A stretch of DNA of 64,000 bases. Origin: Pantoea sp. IMH. GTDB lineage: Bacteria > Pseudomonadota > Gammaproteobacteria > Enterobacterales > Enterobacteriaceae. The DNA is taken from contig NZ_JFGT01000006.1 of NCBI RefSeq assembly GCF_000599885.1, forward strand, positions 248,001 through 312,000. The letters are read 5' to 3'. The translations under genes and the position numbers were made by a program. Below, one piece after another: positions 40,298 through 50,226 of this stretch; the first letter of the stretch is position 1, and each line of letters opens with the position of its first letter. The notes beneath the pieces are model-generated. The model was not told where the DNA came from and ran no database searches. It was given only the letters and a program-made list of their open reading frames with translations.

Positions 40298-40919
40298 ATT
40301 TATCGTGATTGAAGGGCTGGAAGGTGCAGGCAAAACCACCGCCCGGGATCGGGTTGTGGCGGAGCTTCAGCGTCAGGGCATTCAGGAGATCGTCTTTACC
40401 CGTGAGCCAGGCGGTACGCCGCTGGCGGAGAAGCTTCGCGAGTTAATCAAACAGGGTGTGGAAGGCGAGCAGGTGACTGATAAAGCCGAGCTGCTGATGC
40501 TGTACGCGGCCAGAGTGCAGCTTGTTGAAAACGTTATTAAACCGGCGCTGGCTCGCGGCGCCTGGGTGGTAGGAGATCGCCACGATCTCTCTTCGCAGGC
40601 TTATCAGGGCGGCGGACGCGGTATGGATACCGGGCTGATGGCGCAGCTGAAAAACAGCGTGCTGGGTGAATTTGCACCTGACCTGACGCTCTATCTCGAT
40701 GTAACACCGGAAATCGGGCTTCAGCGCGCTCGCGCACGCGGTGAACTTGACCGTATCGAGCAGGAATCGCTGAATTTCTTTAGCCGCACCCGCGAGCGTT
40801 ATCTGACGCTGGCCGCCAGCGATGCCCGAATTAAAACCATTGACGCCACTCAGCCTCTCGCTGACGTTTCTGAGGCCATTCGTGCAGTAGTGGCCGACTG
40901 GCTACAGGCACAGCCATGA
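40287..40919 (+). CDS. tmk: Thymidylate kinase
   Basis: 210 residues, phosphorylating dTMP to dTDP. It has the P-loop [13 protein letters not shown], the DRx motif in [19 protein letters not shown], and a LID segment [14 protein letters not shown]. The ATG at 40287 lies inside the end of mltG, with AAGGAAC upstream. Its stop overlaps the holB start (ATGA at 40916-40919). Confidence 0.97.
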   Translation: MNGKFIVIEGLEGAGKTTARDRVVAELQRQGIQEIVFTREPGGTPLAEKLRELIKQGVEGEQVTDKAELLMLYAARVQLVENVIKPALARGAWVVGDRHDLSSQAYQGGGRGMDTGLMAQLKNSVLGEFAPDLTLYLDVTPEIGLQRARARGELDRIEQESLNFFSRTRERYLTLAASDARIKTIDATQPLADVSEAIRAVVADWLQAQP

Positions 40920-41905
40920 TCTGGTATCCGTGGCTGAATCAGCCCTATCGCCAGCTTATCGGCCAGCACCAGGCAGGGCGTGGGCACCATGCATTGCTGA
41001 TTCAGGCGCTGCCGGGCATGGGCGACGATGCGCTGGTCTGGGGGATCAGCCGCTGGCTGATGTGTCAGCGGCGGGAAGGACTGAAAAGCTGCGGAAACTG
41101 TCATGCCTGTCAGCTTATGCAGGCGAATACCCATCCTGACTGGTATAAGCTGGAGCCGGAAAAAGGCAAAAACTCGCTGGGCATTGATGCTGTCCGCAGC
41201 GTAACGGAAAAACTCTATCATCACGCCCAGCAGGGGGGGGCAAAGGTCGTCTGGCTGCCAGATGCCGCACTGCTGACCGAAGCGGCAGCCAATGCCCTGC
41301 TGAAAACGCTGGAAGAGCCGCCAGCGAATACCTGGTTCCTGTTAAGCAGTCAGGCGCCGGCAAAGCTGCTCGCGACCCTGCGCAGCCGCTGCTTTAATTT
41401 CCATCTTGCCCCACCTGACGAAAGACAAAGCCTGAGCTGGCTGCAAAAGCAAAGCTCTGCTTCAGAAAATGAGATCCTCACCGCGCTGCGTCTGAGCGGT
41501 GGCGCGCCCGCTGCGGCGCTCTCGCTGCTGGAAGAAAAAAGCTGGGCCGCCCGTCAGACATTATGCCGTTCTCTGCCGGGCGCGGTAGAGGGCGATATGC
41601 TCACTCTGTTGCCCGCATTAAATCACGAAGATGCCGCCCGTCGTCTGGGCTGGCTCTGTGCGTTGCTGGTTGACGCGCTGAAATGGCAGCAGGGAGGCGG
41701 GGCGTTTATTGCGAATGTCGATCAGCAGCCGCTGATCGCCTCACTGGCAATGCAGTTACCGGGCAGCGCTCTGGACCAAAGCGTGCGCGACTGGATGCAT
41801 TGCCGCGATCGTTTACTGAATGTGGTAGCGGTTAATCGTGAACTGCTGCTAACCGACCGTCTGCTGGGCTGGGAGCAGATGCTCCATGCCAGGCAGGCTA
41901 ACTGA
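40916..41905 (+). CDS. holB: DNA polymerase III subunit delta'
   Basis: A 329-residue clamp-loader subunit. The AAA+ fold lacks a functional P-loop ([17 protein letters not shown]), as in the family. The four-cysteine zinc site is in [12 protein letters not shown] with the earlier LMCQRRE. The sensor/SRC motif is [16 protein letters not shown] follows the [19 protein letters not shown] segment. It overlaps tmk by four bases, so it is translationally coupled. Confidence 0.96.
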   Translation: MIWYPWLNQPYRQLIGQHQAGRGHHALLIQALPGMGDDALVWGISRWLMCQRREGLKSCGNCHACQLMQANTHPDWYKLEPEKGKNSLGIDAVRSVTEKLYHHAQQGGAKVVWLPDAALLTEAAANALLKTLEEPPANTWFLLSSQAPAKLLATLRSRCFNFHLAPPDERQSLSWLQKQSSASENEILTALRLSGGAPAAALSLLEEKSWAARQTLCRSLPGAVEGDMLTLLPALNHEDAARRLGWLCALLVDALKWQQGGGAFIANVDQQPLIASLAMQLPGSALDQSVRDWMHCRDRLLNVVAVNRELLLTDRLLGWEQMLHARQAN

Positions 41906-41919
41906 ATCAGAGAGTATTT

Positions 41920-42714
41920 ATGTTTTTAGTGGATTCACACTGCCATCTTGATGGCCTGGATTACGAGAACCTTCATCAGGATATCACCGACGTGCTGGCC
42001 AAAGCCGCCGCGCGCGACGTTAAGTTTATGCTGGCTGTGGCGACCACGCTGCCGGGCTACAAAGCCATGACCCAGCTTATTGGCGATCGTCCCGAAGTGG
42101 CCTACAGCTGCGGCGTACATCCGCTTAATCAGGATGAGCCGTATGATTTTGCCGAACTTCGCCAGCTTGCCGCCGATCCGCGTGTTGTGGCGATGGGCGA
42201 GACGGGCCTGGACTATTATTATCAGCAGGAAACCAAAGCGCAGCAGCAGGCCTCTTTCCGCGAACATATCCGCGTTGGCCGTGATTTGAACAAGCCTGTA
42301 ATTGTCCATACACGCGACGCACGTGAAGATACGCTTGCGATTCTGAAAGAAGAAAGCGTCGAAGAGTGCGGTGGCGTACTACACTGTTTCACAGAAGATC
42401 GCGAAACCGCAGAGAAGCTGCTTGATATGGGTTTTTATATCTCCTTCTCCGGCATCGTGACTTTCCGCAACGCGGAAACGATCCGTGAGGCAGCACGTTA
42501 TGTCCCACTGGACAGAATGCTGGTGGAAACGGACTCTCCTTATCTGGCGCCCGTGCCGCATCGGGGTAAAGAGAACCAGCCTGCCTACACCCGCGACGTC
42601 GCGGAGTATATGGCAGTGCTGAAAGGGGTGAGCGTTGAAGAGATGGCCGCCGCGACAACGCAAAACTTTTCACGGCTATTCCATGTGCCGCTTTCCCGCC
42701 TCGGCGGCAGTTGA
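41920..42714 (+). CDS. ycfH: TatD family metal-dependent hydrolase YcfH
   Basis: A 264-residue TIM-barrel metallohydrolase. Metal ligands are visible: His in [10 protein letters not shown], Glu in [10 protein letters not shown], His in [11 protein letters not shown] and VLHCFTED, and Asp in [12 protein letters not shown]. Close relatives are 3'-5' DNA exonucleases or D-tyrosyl-type deacylases; the substrate of YcfH is not established. It is the last gene of the pabC-holB run and is followed by a strong terminator. Confidence 0.93.
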   Translation: MFLVDSHCHLDGLDYENLHQDITDVLAKAAARDVKFMLAVATTLPGYKAMTQLIGDRPEVAYSCGVHPLNQDEPYDFAELRQLAADPRVVAMGETGLDYYYQQETKAQQQASFREHIRVGRDLNKPVIVHTRDAREDTLAILKEESVEECGGVLHCFTEDRETAEKLLDMGFYISFSGIVTFRNAETIREAARYVPLDRMLVETDSPYLAPVPHRGKENQPAYTRDVAEYMAVLKGVSVEEMAAATTQNFSRLFHVPLSRLGGS

Positions 42715-42756
42715 GCATAATTTTATAGCTCGTAATTAATTGCCTGCGATCGTAGA

Positions 42757-42790
42757 GTGCATCGCCTGGAACGGGCGATGCGCTTTTTTT
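42757..42790 (+). terminator. ycfH terminator
   Basis: GCATCGCC - 7-base loop - GGCGATGC is followed by GCTTTTTTT: an intrinsic terminator 43 bases after ycfH. Confidence 0.9.
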
Positions 42791-42849
42791 AGTCGCAAAA
42801 ATGGGGTTTAATCCTAAAAAAAAGCCGCCACTTTACGGGTTGTTGAGTG

Positions 42850-42871
42850 AAACGTGATAGCCATCAAATTA
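42850..42871 (+). promoter_or_regulatory. Candidate CRP site upstream of ptsG
   Basis: GTGA-N6-TCAA (aaacGTGAtagccaTCAAatta) resembles the CRP consensus TGTGA-N6-TCACA with a good left half and a weaker right half. CRP activation of ptsG is established in E. coli. It lies about 135 bases before the ATG. Confidence 0.55.
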
Positions 42872-42881
42872 ATTTTTACTG

Positions 42882-42906
42882 ATTTATTTTAGAGTTCTAA
42901 ATAAAT
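42882..42906 (+). promoter_or_regulatory. Mlc-like operator upstream of ptsG
   Basis: A near-perfect 25-base inverted repeat with arms ATTTATTT and AAATAAAT around a central AGAGTTCT. AT-rich TTATTT...AAATAA palindromes are the form bound by the glucose repressor Mlc at ptsG in E. coli. Assignment to Mlc is by position and form. Confidence 0.6.
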
Positions 42907-42980
42907 ACCGGGCGCGCCAAGACGCCCTCCCGACGACGGATCCTCCCCCTGTCGTCACGCGCAGTGCGCGTAAAAAGCAT

Positions 42981-42994
42981 CCATACTCAGGAGT
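42981..42994 (+). promoter_or_regulatory. SgrS pairing site at the ptsG ribosome site
   Basis: CCATACTCAGGAG precedes the ptsG ATG and includes its ribosome site. In E. coli the same string in the ptsG leader pairs with the sRNA SgrS, blocking translation during glucose-phosphate stress. The core is conserved here, while the following bases differ. Confidence 0.7.
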
Positions 42995-43002
42995 TCCACA
43001 AT

Positions 43003-44436
43003 ATGTTTAAGAATGCATTTGCAAACCTGCAAAAGGTCGGTAAATCGCTGATGCTACCGGTCTCGGTTCTGCCGATTGCCGGTATTCTGCTGGGCGTCGG
43101 CTCGGCTAACTTCAGCTGGTTGCCAGCGGTAGTTTCTCACGTCATGGCTGAAGCGGGCGGGTCCGTCTTTGCCAACATGCCGCTGATCTTTGCGATCGGT
43201 GTGGCGCTGGGCTTCACCAATAACGATGGTGTTTCCGCGCTGGCAGCCGTGGTTGCTTACGGCATCATGGTGAAAACCATGGCCGTTGTGGCACCCCTGG
43301 TTCTGCATATGCCAGCGGGCGAAATAGAAGCGAAGCATCTGGCGGATACCGGCGTGTTGGGCGGGATTATCGCGGGTTCCATCGCCGCTTATATGTTTAA
43401 CCGCTTCTACCGCATCAAGCTGCCAGAATATCTGGGCTTCTTTGCCGGTAAACGCTTTGTGCCGATTATCTCTGGCCTTGCGGCAATCTTCCTGGGCATC
43501 GTGCTCTCCTTTATCTGGCCTCCGATCGGGACGGCGATCCAGACCTTCTCGCAGTGGGCAGCCTATCAGAACCCAGTGGTAGCCTTCGGCATTTACGGTC
43601 TGGTGGAACGTTCTCTGGTGCCTTTCGGTCTGCACCACATCTGGAACGTCCCATTCCAGATGCAGATTGGTGAATTCACCAACGCAGCGGGCCAGGTTTT
43701 CCATGGCGATATTCCTCGTTACATGGCGGGCGACCCGACGGCAGGTAAACTCTCTGGCGGCTTCCTGTTTAAAATGTATGGCCTGCCAGCAGCAGCCATT
43801 GCCATCTGGCATTCTGCGAAACCGGAAAACCGTGCCAAAGTGGGCGGCATCATGATCTCCGCCGCACTGACTTCATTCCTGACAGGTATCACTGAACCGA
43901 TCGAATTCTCGTTCATGTTCGTTGCGCCAGTGCTGTATGCGATCCATGCCATCCTGGCGGGCCTGGCGTTCCCAATCTGTATCCTGTTGGGCATGCGTGA
44001 CGGTACCAGCTTCTCACACGGCCTGATCGACTTTGTGGTTCTGAGCGGCAACAGCAGCAATATCTGGCTGTTCCCTATCGTCGGGGTCATCTACGGTCTG
44101 ATCTACTACACCGTGTTCCGCGTGATGATTGCTAAATTCAATCTGAAAACGCCGGGCCGCGAAGAGACAACCAGCGAACAGAGTACCGGTACGGCCAATG
44201 AAATGGCGGGTAACCTGGTTGCGGCGTTCGGCGGTAAAGAGAACATTACCAACCTTGACGCTTGTATCACTCGTCTGCGTGTAAGCGTGGCGGATGTATC
44301 CAAAGTGGATCAGTCCGGTCTGAAGCGTTTAGGTGCAGCGGGCGTGGTGGTTGCAGGCTCTGGTGTCCAGGCCATCTTTGGCACCAAGTCTGATAACCTG
44401 AAAACTGAGATGGACGATTATATCCGTAACAGTTAA
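43003..44436 (+). CDS. ptsG: PTS glucose transporter subunit IIBC
   Basis: A 477-residue inner-membrane glucose permease, the same length as E. coli. The IIC domain (1-about 380, ten or so helices) begins [31 protein letters not shown] and has [19 protein letters not shown] linker and the cytoplasmic IIB domain follow, with the phospho-Cys in [13 protein letters not shown]. It imports and phosphorylates glucose with HPr and Crr. The frame is open from 42964, but the ATG at 43003 has CAGGAG. CRP, Mlc and SgrS-type sites are visible upstream. Confidence 0.97.
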   Translation: MFKNAFANLQKVGKSLMLPVSVLPIAGILLGVGSANFSWLPAVVSHVMAEAGGSVFANMPLIFAIGVALGFTNNDGVSALAAVVAYGIMVKTMAVVAPLVLHMPAGEIEAKHLADTGVLGGIIAGSIAAYMFNRFYRIKLPEYLGFFAGKRFVPIISGLAAIFLGIVLSFIWPPIGTAIQTFSQWAAYQNPVVAFGIYGLVERSLVPFGLHHIWNVPFQMQIGEFTNAAGQVFHGDIPRYMAGDPTAGKLSGGFLFKMYGLPAAAIAIWHSAKPENRAKVGGIMISAALTSFLTGITEPIEFSFMFVAPVLYAIHAILAGLAFPICILLGMRDGTSFSHGLIDFVVLSGNSSNIWLFPIVGVIYGLIYYTVFRVMIAKFNLKTPGREETTSEQSTGTANEMAGNLVAAFGGKENITNLDACITRLRVSVADVSKVDQSGLKRLGAAGVVVAGSGVQAIFGTKSDNLKTEMDDYIRNS

Positions 44437-44450
44437 TGATCTGACGACAG

Positions 44451-44479
44451 AAAAGGGGCGCTTTAGCGCCCCTTTTTTT
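44451..44479 (+). terminator. ptsG terminator
   Basis: AAAAGGGGCGC - TTTA - GCGCCCC followed by TTTTTTTA, 15 bases after ptsG. E. coli has fhuE after ptsG; here hinT follows directly. Confidence 0.93.
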
Positions 44480-44607
44480 ATGCCTGAAAGCCGCGACTGG
44501 GTTGATTACAACCAACCGCAGAAAGAAAAGTGACGGGAAGGTTGAAAGAAAACAAATTTCTCGCTCATACTGCCATAACTTAACTACGCCGCTTAAGGAT
44601 ATGCACT

Positions 44608-44958
44608 ATGGCTGAAGAAACTCTGTTCAGTAAAATCATCCGCCGTGAAATTCCGGCTGACATCGTTTATCAGGATGAACTCGTTACCGCCTTTCGGGAT
44701 ATCTCACCCAAAGCGCCCACCCATATTCTAGTGGTGCCGAATATCATTATTCCTACCGCTAATGATGCCGTTGCCGGCCATGAAGCTGCGCTGGGCCGCA
44801 TGATCACCGTGGCGGCGAAAATTGCCAAAGATGAAGGCATTGCCGAAGACGGCTACCGGCTGATCATCAACTGCAACCGTCACGGCGGACAGGAGGTCTA
44901 CCATATTCATCTGCACCTTGTAGGCGGGCGTCCGCTGGGGCCGATGCTGGCGCAGTAA
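44608..44958 (+). CDS. hinT: Purine nucleoside phosphoramidase HinT
   Basis: A 116-residue HIT protein with the nucleophile motif HIHLHL in [16 protein letters not shown]. It hydrolyses AMP-lysine and other adenosine phosphoramidates and affects D-alanine metabolism in E. coli. AAGGA lies before the ATG. It heads the hinT-ycfL-lpoB-thiK-nagZ-ycfP run, with short gaps throughout. Confidence 0.96.
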   Translation: MAEETLFSKIIRREIPADIVYQDELVTAFRDISPKAPTHILVVPNIIIPTANDAVAGHEAALGRMITVAAKIAKDEGIAEDGYRLIINCNRHGGQEVYHIHLHLVGGRPLGPMLAQ

Positions 44959-44968
44959 GGCGACATTG

Positions 44969-45358
44969 ATGACGGATAAACACTCTATGATGCGGACTGT
45001 CGCAACCTGTGTGACCCTGCTCGCCTTACTGACCGGGTGTAGCAGCGAGCAAAGCACGATAAATACTTCACAGTCACTGATCATGGAATCGTCGGTGCTC
45101 TCCGCTGGGATCACCACTAACCAGCCGGTAATCGCCGAACGCGACGGACAGCAGCGGGCTTCATCCGTGCTTTATAACCAGCAGGAAAAAGCGGTAACGC
45201 TGCATTATCGCTTCTACTGGTACGACGATAAAGGACTGGAAATCCTGCCCTTTGAGCGTCCGGGAACGGCGGTGGTCGCCCCGCATGAGGAAGTTGAAAT
45301 ATCTTCGCAAACCGGTAATCTGACGGCCAGTAAAGTCCGGCTCTACCTGTATCTGTAA
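44969..45358 (+). CDS. ycfL: YcfL family lipoprotein
   Basis: 129 residues with a lipoprotein signal LLALLTG-C24 and a DUF1425 body (SLIMESSVLSAGITTNQPVI, TLHYRFYWYDDKGLEI, KVRLYLYL) matching E. coli YcfL. Function is unknown; the fixed position before lpoB suggests an envelope role. The start is uncertain: the ATG at 44969 follows AAGG by eight bases, while ATGs at 44987 and 44990 give the shorter signal typical of the family. Confidence 0.88.
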   Translation: MTDKHSMMRTVATCVTLLALLTGCSSEQSTINTSQSLIMESSVLSAGITTNQPVIAERDGQQRASSVLYNQQEKAVTLHYRFYWYDDKGLEILPFERPGTAVVAPHEEVEISSQTGNLTASKVRLYLYL

Positions 45359-45369
45359 GAGGTTAACGC

Positions 45370-45966
45370 GTGAAAAAAAATATAAAACTGTCTGGCGTGC
45401 TCTGTCTGGCATTCATTCTCAGCGGCTGTATCAGTGAACAGCGTACGCAACCCCCGGCGCCCGTTGAGCCGGTCCAGCCCCAGCCCACGCAACCTGTCCC
45501 GCCACCCGCGCAGCCTGCGCCGGGCGAGACCGTGCCTCAGCCGCCAAAGATGCAGACCATTAACTGGGATGCCACCGTCACACCACTGGTGGCACAGATG
45601 TTAAAAGCGGACGGTATCACCGCAGGTAACATTCTGCTGGTGGACAGCGTTAAAAACAGCACCAACGGCAGGCTGCAGACGGCAAAAGCGACCGCTGCGC
45701 TGCAGAGCGCGCTGGAGAATAATACGCAGTTTACGCTGGTTGCGCCGGAACAGCTGGCGCAGGCCAAACAGACGCTTGGCCTTTCGGCGGAAGACAGCCT
45801 GGGCTCACGCAGTAAAGCCGTTGGGCTGGCGCGATATGTCGGGGCGCAATATGTGCTTTACAGCAACGCGCAGGGGGATGTGAAAGCGCCAAAAATTCAG
45901 ATGCAGCTGATGCTGGTGCAGACAGGTGAAATTATCTGGTCAGGCAACGGTGACGCACAGTATTGA
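45370..45966 (+). CDS. lpoB: Penicillin-binding protein activator LpoB
   Basis: A 198-residue outer-membrane lipoprotein: signal and lipobox FILSG-C20. A proline-rich disordered stretch (about 25-60: PPAPVEPVQPQPTQPVPPP) spans towards the peptidoglycan. The globular domain (ITAGNILLVDSVKNSTNGRLQTAKATAALQSAL) binds the UB2H region of PBP1B. It activates glycan polymerisation. The 3' end overlaps the start of thiK. Confidence 0.95.
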   Translation: MKKNIKLSGVLCLAFILSGCISEQRTQPPAPVEPVQPQPTQPVPPPAQPAPGETVPQPPKMQTINWDATVTPLVAQMLKADGITAGNILLVDSVKNSTNGRLQTAKATAALQSALENNTQFTLVAPEQLAQAKQTLGLSAEDSLGSRSKAVGLARYVGAQYVLYSNAQGDVKAPKIQMQLMLVQTGEIIWSGNGDAQY

Positions 45967-46795
45967 TCCCTCGCTCAGCAAATTACTCGCACAAAAGTTT
46001 CCGGCGGCGCAATCCGCCGGTTCTTTTTTTCCGCTGGCAGGGCTGACCGGACAGACGGGAAAGGTCGAGCTGGACGGACGTACGCTGCTGGCGCGCAGGC
46101 AGCAGAGCGAGTATCCCATCCCCGGTGTTAACCGTCGTCGTGAATACCATATTCTGCGCCATCTGGGGGGAAGCGGTCTGGCGCCGGCGGTGCTGGGCAT
46201 CAACCGTGAATGGCTGCTACTGTCATGGCTGCCCGGAGAAACCCTTGCTAGCGGCAGCCTTTCAGACTGTATCGCGCCGCTCACCGGGCTGGTCATCAGG
46301 CTCCACCGGCAGCCGCTCAGCGGTTACCGGCTTGATATGCTCAGACTGCTTGAAAGCTACTGGCTGCAAAGCCGCCCGTCACGCCGGCATTCTGGCTGGC
46401 TGAAGGCGCTGAAAGTGTGCCAGAGGCGCGGCGAACCCAGGCCGCTGCGGCTGGCCTTGCTGCATATGGATATTCACGCCGGCAATATCATTGTTGATCG
46501 GGATGGATTGCATCTGATCGACTGGGAATACGCCAGCGATGGTGATGTGGCGCTGGAGCTGGCGGCCACGATCGCTGGCAACGGGCTGGATAAGCAGAGC
46601 CAGTCGGACCTTACAGAGCGCTATGCTGAGCAGCAACGGCTCGATGTCAGGCAGCTGAACCATCAGATCCGCCTGTGGCAACCCTGGCTGAGATTGCTGA
46701 TGGCCAGCTGGTATGAGCTGCGCTGGCAGCAGAGCGGCGACGCAATTTTTGACACGCTGGCGGCAGAGGCCTGGCAGCGTGTGGTAAACGATTAA
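45950..46795 (+). CDS. thiK: Thiamine kinase
   Basis: 281 residues with an aminoglycoside phosphotransferase-type fold. The catalytic motif LLHMDIHAGNIIV and metal motif LIDWEYASDGDVALELA match E. coli ThiK, which phosphorylates thiamine to thiamine monophosphate in salvage. No ATG fits. GTG codons at 45926 and 45950 are both in frame; 45950 is chosen for AGG five bases upstream. Either way the start lies within lpoB, implying coupled translation. Confidence 0.88.
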   Translation: MTHSIDPSLSKLLAQKFPAAQSAGSFFPLAGLTGQTGKVELDGRTLLARRQQSEYPIPGVNRRREYHILRHLGGSGLAPAVLGINREWLLLSWLPGETLASGSLSDCIAPLTGLVIRLHRQPLSGYRLDMLRLLESYWLQSRPSRRHSGWLKALKVCQRRGEPRPLRLALLHMDIHAGNIIVDRDGLHLIDWEYASDGDVALELAATIAGNGLDKQSQSDLTERYAEQQRLDVRQLNHQIRLWQPWLRLLMASWYELRWQQSGDAIFDTLAAEAWQRVVND

Positions 46796-46805
46796 GAGGT
46801 GAAGT

Positions 46806-47828
46806 GTGGGACCGGTAATGTTAGACGTGCTCGGCTACGAGCTGGATGCGGAAGAGCGTGAAATTTTACAACACCCGCTGGTGGGTGGACTTATCCTCTT
46901 TACCCGTAATTATCACGATCCCGCACAGTTAAGGGAACTGGTGAGGCAGATCCGGGCAGCGTCACGTCATCGTCTGGTGGTGGCCGTGGATCAGGAAGGC
47001 GGACGCGTACAGCGATTCCGTGAAGGCTTTACCCAGCTTCCTGCGATGCAGGCGTTTGCCGCACTGAATGAACAGAGCGAGGCGGCAACGCTCGCGGAGC
47101 AGGCAGGCTGGCTGATGGCCTGCGAAATGATCGCGATGGATATTGATATCAGCTTTGCGCCGGTGCTGGATATTGGTCATGTCAGCGCCGCTATCGGCGA
47201 GCGTAGTTTTCATGAAGATCCCGCCATTGCACTGAAAATGGCCCGACACTTTATCGACGGCATGCACAGCGCAGGCATGAAAACCACGGGTAAACACTTT
47301 CCGGGCCACGGCGCGGTCAGCGCCGATTCGCACAAAGAGACGCCCCGCGACAGCCGGAGCGAGGCGGAAATCCGCCGTCATGATATGCAAATCTTCCGGG
47401 AACTGATCGCCGGACAGAAGCTGGATGCCGTCATGCCGGCCCACGTTATCTATACTGAGGTGGATCCTCTCCCGGCCAGCGGCTCACCGCACTGGCTCAA
47501 AACGATTCTTCGCGGTGAACTGGGCTTTGAGGGCGTGATTTTCTCCGACGATTTGTCGATGGAAGGCGCAGCGATTATGGGCAGCTATGCCGAGCGTGGA
47601 CAGGCCTCGCTGGACGCGGGCTGCGATATGATCCTGGTCTGTAATAACCGCAGCGGCGCGGTCAGCATTCTTGATAATCTGTCACCGATCAAGGCTGAAC
47701 GCGTCACAACGCTTTATCATCAGGGCACATTTACCCGCCAGCAGCTGCTCAGTTCTTCTCGCTGGAAAGCGGCGAACCAGGCACTGAGCGCCCTGCATGC
47801 GCGCTGGCAGGCGCATAAAGAGAGCTGA
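46806..47828 (+). CDS. nagZ: Beta-N-acetylhexosaminidase NagZ
   Basis: A 340-residue GH3 enzyme that removes GlcNAc from anhydromuropeptides in peptidoglycan recycling. It has the family sequence [20 protein letters not shown], the flexible loop [17 protein letters not shown] with its catalytic His, and the nucleophile Asp in [12 protein letters not shown]. The start is GTG at 46806 (MGPVML). Its products affect AmpC-type beta-lactamase induction in species that have AmpR. Confidence 0.96.
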   Translation: MGPVMLDVLGYELDAEEREILQHPLVGGLILFTRNYHDPAQLRELVRQIRAASRHRLVVAVDQEGGRVQRFREGFTQLPAMQAFAALNEQSEAATLAEQAGWLMACEMIAMDIDISFAPVLDIGHVSAAIGERSFHEDPAIALKMARHFIDGMHSAGMKTTGKHFPGHGAVSADSHKETPRDSRSEAEIRRHDMQIFRELIAGQKLDAVMPAHVIYTEVDPLPASGSPHWLKTILRGELGFEGVIFSDDLSMEGAAIMGSYAERGQASLDAGCDMILVCNNRSGAVSILDNLSPIKAERVTTLYHQGTFTRQQLLSSSRWKAANQALSALHARWQAHKES

Positions 47829-47856
47829 ATGGCTTAAGCAAAGAGGATGACGAGCA

Positions 47857-48399
47857 ATGATCATTTATCTGCACGGCTATGACTCCACCAGCCCGGGCAA
47901 CCATGAAAAAGTGCTTCAGCTGCAGTTTATCGATCCTGACGTGCGGCTGCTGAGCTACAGCACCCAGCATCCGAAGCATGACATGCGTTTTTTGCTGAAC
48001 GAAACGGACAAACTTTTGCAGAGCAGTGAAGACGAACGTCCTTTGATTTGCGGCGTGGGGCTGGGCGGCTTCTGGGCGGAGCGGATCGGCTTCCTGAGCG
48101 ATATCCGCCAGGTGATCTTCAATCCAAACCTGTGGCCGGCAGAAAATATGACTGGCAAAATCAACCGGCCAGAAGAATATGTGGATATTGCGACCAAGTG
48201 CGTCAGCAACTTCCGTGAAAAAAACCGCGATCGCTGCCTCGCTATTCTTTCCCGTCAGGATGAGGCGCTGGACGTGCAGCGCTCGGCTGACGCGCTGCAC
48301 GCCTGTTATGAAATCATCTGGGATGAGGTTCAGACCCATAAATTTAGCAATATCGCCCCACATCTTCAACGCATCAAGGCTTTCAAAAGCCTCGGCTGA
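47857..48399 (+). CDS. ycfP: YcfP family esterase-like protein (UPF0227)
   Basis: 180 residues of alpha/beta-hydrolase form: [18 protein letters not shown] and LSRQDEALD. The expected nucleophile elbow GxSxG reads CGVGLGGFW, so the Ser is replaced. E. coli YcfP is the same family and has no proven activity. It lies 28 bases after nagZ and ends the run. Confidence 0.9.
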   Translation: MIIYLHGYDSTSPGNHEKVLQLQFIDPDVRLLSYSTQHPKHDMRFLLNETDKLLQSSEDERPLICGVGLGGFWAERIGFLSDIRQVIFNPNLWPAENMTGKINRPEEYVDIATKCVSNFREKNRDRCLAILSRQDEALDVQRSADALHACYEIIWDEVQTHKFSNIAPHLQRIKAFKSLG

Positions 48400-48415
48400 G
48401 CCGCCCGCGATAAGA

Positions 48416-48439
48416 GCCCGCAGCGTTGCGGCTGCGGGC
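48416..48439 (+). terminator. Hairpin after ycfP
   Basis: A perfect 9-bp stem GCCCGCAGC / GCTGCGGGC with a six-base loop lies 16 bases after ycfP. The downstream sequence is CATCACCGCTTTC, only mildly T-rich. Confidence 0.6.
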
Positions 48440-48473
48440 CATCACCGCTTTCTTTACGTCCCTTTCCTAAAAT

Positions 48474-48487
48474 TTGATATGAATCAA
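48474..48487 (+). promoter_or_regulatory. FNR box upstream of ndh
   Basis: TTGATATGAATCAA is a perfect TTGAT-N4-ATCAA FNR site, 134 bases before the ndh start. FNR represses ndh anaerobically in E. coli through upstream sites. Confidence 0.85.
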
Positions 48488-48538
48488 TTTTACCAGGACG
48501 GGTGATTTTCCCCGTGCTATTCTGCCTTCAGATAGCGA

Positions 48539-48564
48539 ATTAACATCGCCAACCCCATGTTAAT
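48539..48564 (+). promoter_or_regulatory. Inverted repeat in the ndh promoter region
   Basis: ATTAACAT - 10 bases - ATGTTAAT is a perfect 8-base inverted repeat, about 57 bases before the ndh start codon. The binding protein is unknown to me. Confidence 0.55.
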
Positions 48565-48620
48565 TAAGGATATTATTTTAACTTTTAATTAACTATTGGT
48601 TCACATTTTGAGGGGGTCGT

Positions 48621-49925
48621 TTGACTACACCAATGAAGAAGATTGTTATTGTCGGCGGGGGAGCCGGAGGCCTTGAACTTGCCACCCAGCTGGGCCACAA
48701 GCTGGGCCGGAAAAAGAAGGCAGAAATCACCCTGGTCGATCGTAATCACAGCCATTTATGGAAGCCGCTGCTGCATGAAGTGGCCACCGGCTCGCTGGAC
48801 GAAGGTATCGACGCGCTGAGCTACCTGGCGCATGCGCGCAACCATCACTTTCATTTTCAGCTGGGGACGCTCACCGGGCTGGACCGGGAAAATAAGCGTC
48901 TTCATCTCTCGGAAATCCGTAATGAACAGGGTGAGTTGCTGGTGCCTGAACGCGAACTGGCTTACGACACGCTGGTGATGGCGCTGGGCAGCACCTCAAA
49001 CGACTTCGGTACGCCTGGCGTGAAAGATAACTGCATTTTCCTGGATAACCCGCATCAGGCGCGACGTTTCCATAATGAGATGCTTAACCTGTTCCTTAAG
49101 TTCTCCTCAGCCGCAGGCGATCAGGGCAAGGTGAATATCGCCATCGTTGGCGGTGGAGCGACCGGCGTTGAGCTTTCAGCCGAGCTGCATAATGCGGTCA
49201 AACAGCTGCACAGCTACGGCTACAAAGGGCTGGATAACCAGGCACTGAACGTCACGCTGGTCGAAGCAGGCGAACGCATCCTGCCTGCGCTGCCGCCGCG
49301 TATCTCTGCCGCCGCGCACCAGGAGCTGACTAAGCTGGGCGTTCGCGTACTGACGCAGACCATGGTAACCAGCGCGGACGCCAAAGGGCTTAACACCAAA
49401 TCAGGCGAGTTTATCGAAGCGGATCTGATGGTCTGGGCTGCCGGCATCAAAGCGCCAGACTTTATGAAGGAGATCGGCGGGCTGGAGACCAACCGTATCA
49501 ATCAACTGGTCGTGGAACCTACGTTGCAGACTACGCTTGATGCCGATATCTACGCCATTGGCGACTGCGCCTCCTGTGCGCTGCCTTCCGGCGGTTTCGT
49601 GCCGCCGCGAGCGCAGTCTGCACACCAGATGGCTTCCCGTGTGCTAAGTAATATTCTGGCGCAGATGAAAGGGCAGCCCCAGAAACCTTATGTTTATAAA
49701 GATCACGGTTCGCTGGTGTCGCTGTCGCGCTTCAGTACGGTCGGCAGCCTGATGGGCAATCTGATGCGCGGATCGATGATGGTGGAAGGGCGTATTGCGC
49801 GTTTCGTCTATATCTCGCTTTACCGCATGCATCAGGTCGCGCTGCATGGCTATTTCAAAACCGGGCTGATGATGCTGGTGGGCAGCATCAACCGGGTAAT
49901 CCGCCCAAGGCTGAAACTGCACTAA
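48621..49925 (+). CDS. ndh: NADH dehydrogenase type II
   Basis: A 434-residue peripheral membrane flavoprotein that passes electrons from NADH to quinone without proton pumping. It has the FAD loop [12 protein letters not shown] at the N-terminus and the NADH loop [14 protein letters not shown] near 180. [10 protein letters not shown] and a basic amphipathic C-terminus that anchors to the membrane follow. The start is TTG at 48621, as in E. coli ndh, preceded by GAGGGGG. Anaerobic repression is indicated by the FNR box upstream. Confidence 0.97.
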   Translation: MTTPMKKIVIVGGGAGGLELATQLGHKLGRKKKAEITLVDRNHSHLWKPLLHEVATGSLDEGIDALSYLAHARNHHFHFQLGTLTGLDRENKRLHLSEIRNEQGELLVPERELAYDTLVMALGSTSNDFGTPGVKDNCIFLDNPHQARRFHNEMLNLFLKFSSAAGDQGKVNIAIVGGGATGVELSAELHNAVKQLHSYGYKGLDNQALNVTLVEAGERILPALPPRISAAAHQELTKLGVRVLTQTMVTSADAKGLNTKSGEFIEADLMVWAAGIKAPDFMKEIGGLETNRINQLVVEPTLQTTLDADIYAIGDCASCALPSGGFVPPRAQSAHQMASRVLSNILAQMKGQPQKPYVYKDHGSLVSLSRFSTVGSLMGNLMRGSMMVEGRIARFVYISLYRMHQVALHGYFKTGLMMLVGSINRVIRPRLKLH

Positions 49926-49965
49926 ATCGATTCACCACCAATAGTACCGCGTAAATTTGAGTTAA

Positions 49966-49999
49966 AAGGCTGACCGGTATCACATTTATGGTCAGCCTT
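49966..49999 (+). terminator. ndh terminator candidate
   Basis: A perfect 10-bp stem AAGGCTGACC / GGTCAGCCTT with a 14-base loop lies 40 bases after ndh. The U-tract is short (TTATG). The rest of the 300-base gap up to ycfJ shows no gene. Confidence 0.55.
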
Positions 50000-50226
50000 A
50001 TGCCTTCCTGGCCCCGCACAGTCGTGGCTCGGAAGACTCTTAAAAGCATCCCTGCAAGACCCATCACCCCAATTTTCTCCTGTTATCTTATTGTCACATT
50101 TGGTCCTGATGCGCAAAATTCAACACATAAGATACGGCGCATCGCGCACGCCGGATGCACGTTTCTGCTGCAGGAACGCGGCAGTCAATGCAGTAATGCG
50201 CGGTAACACTTTCAGGAGGATGTCCT

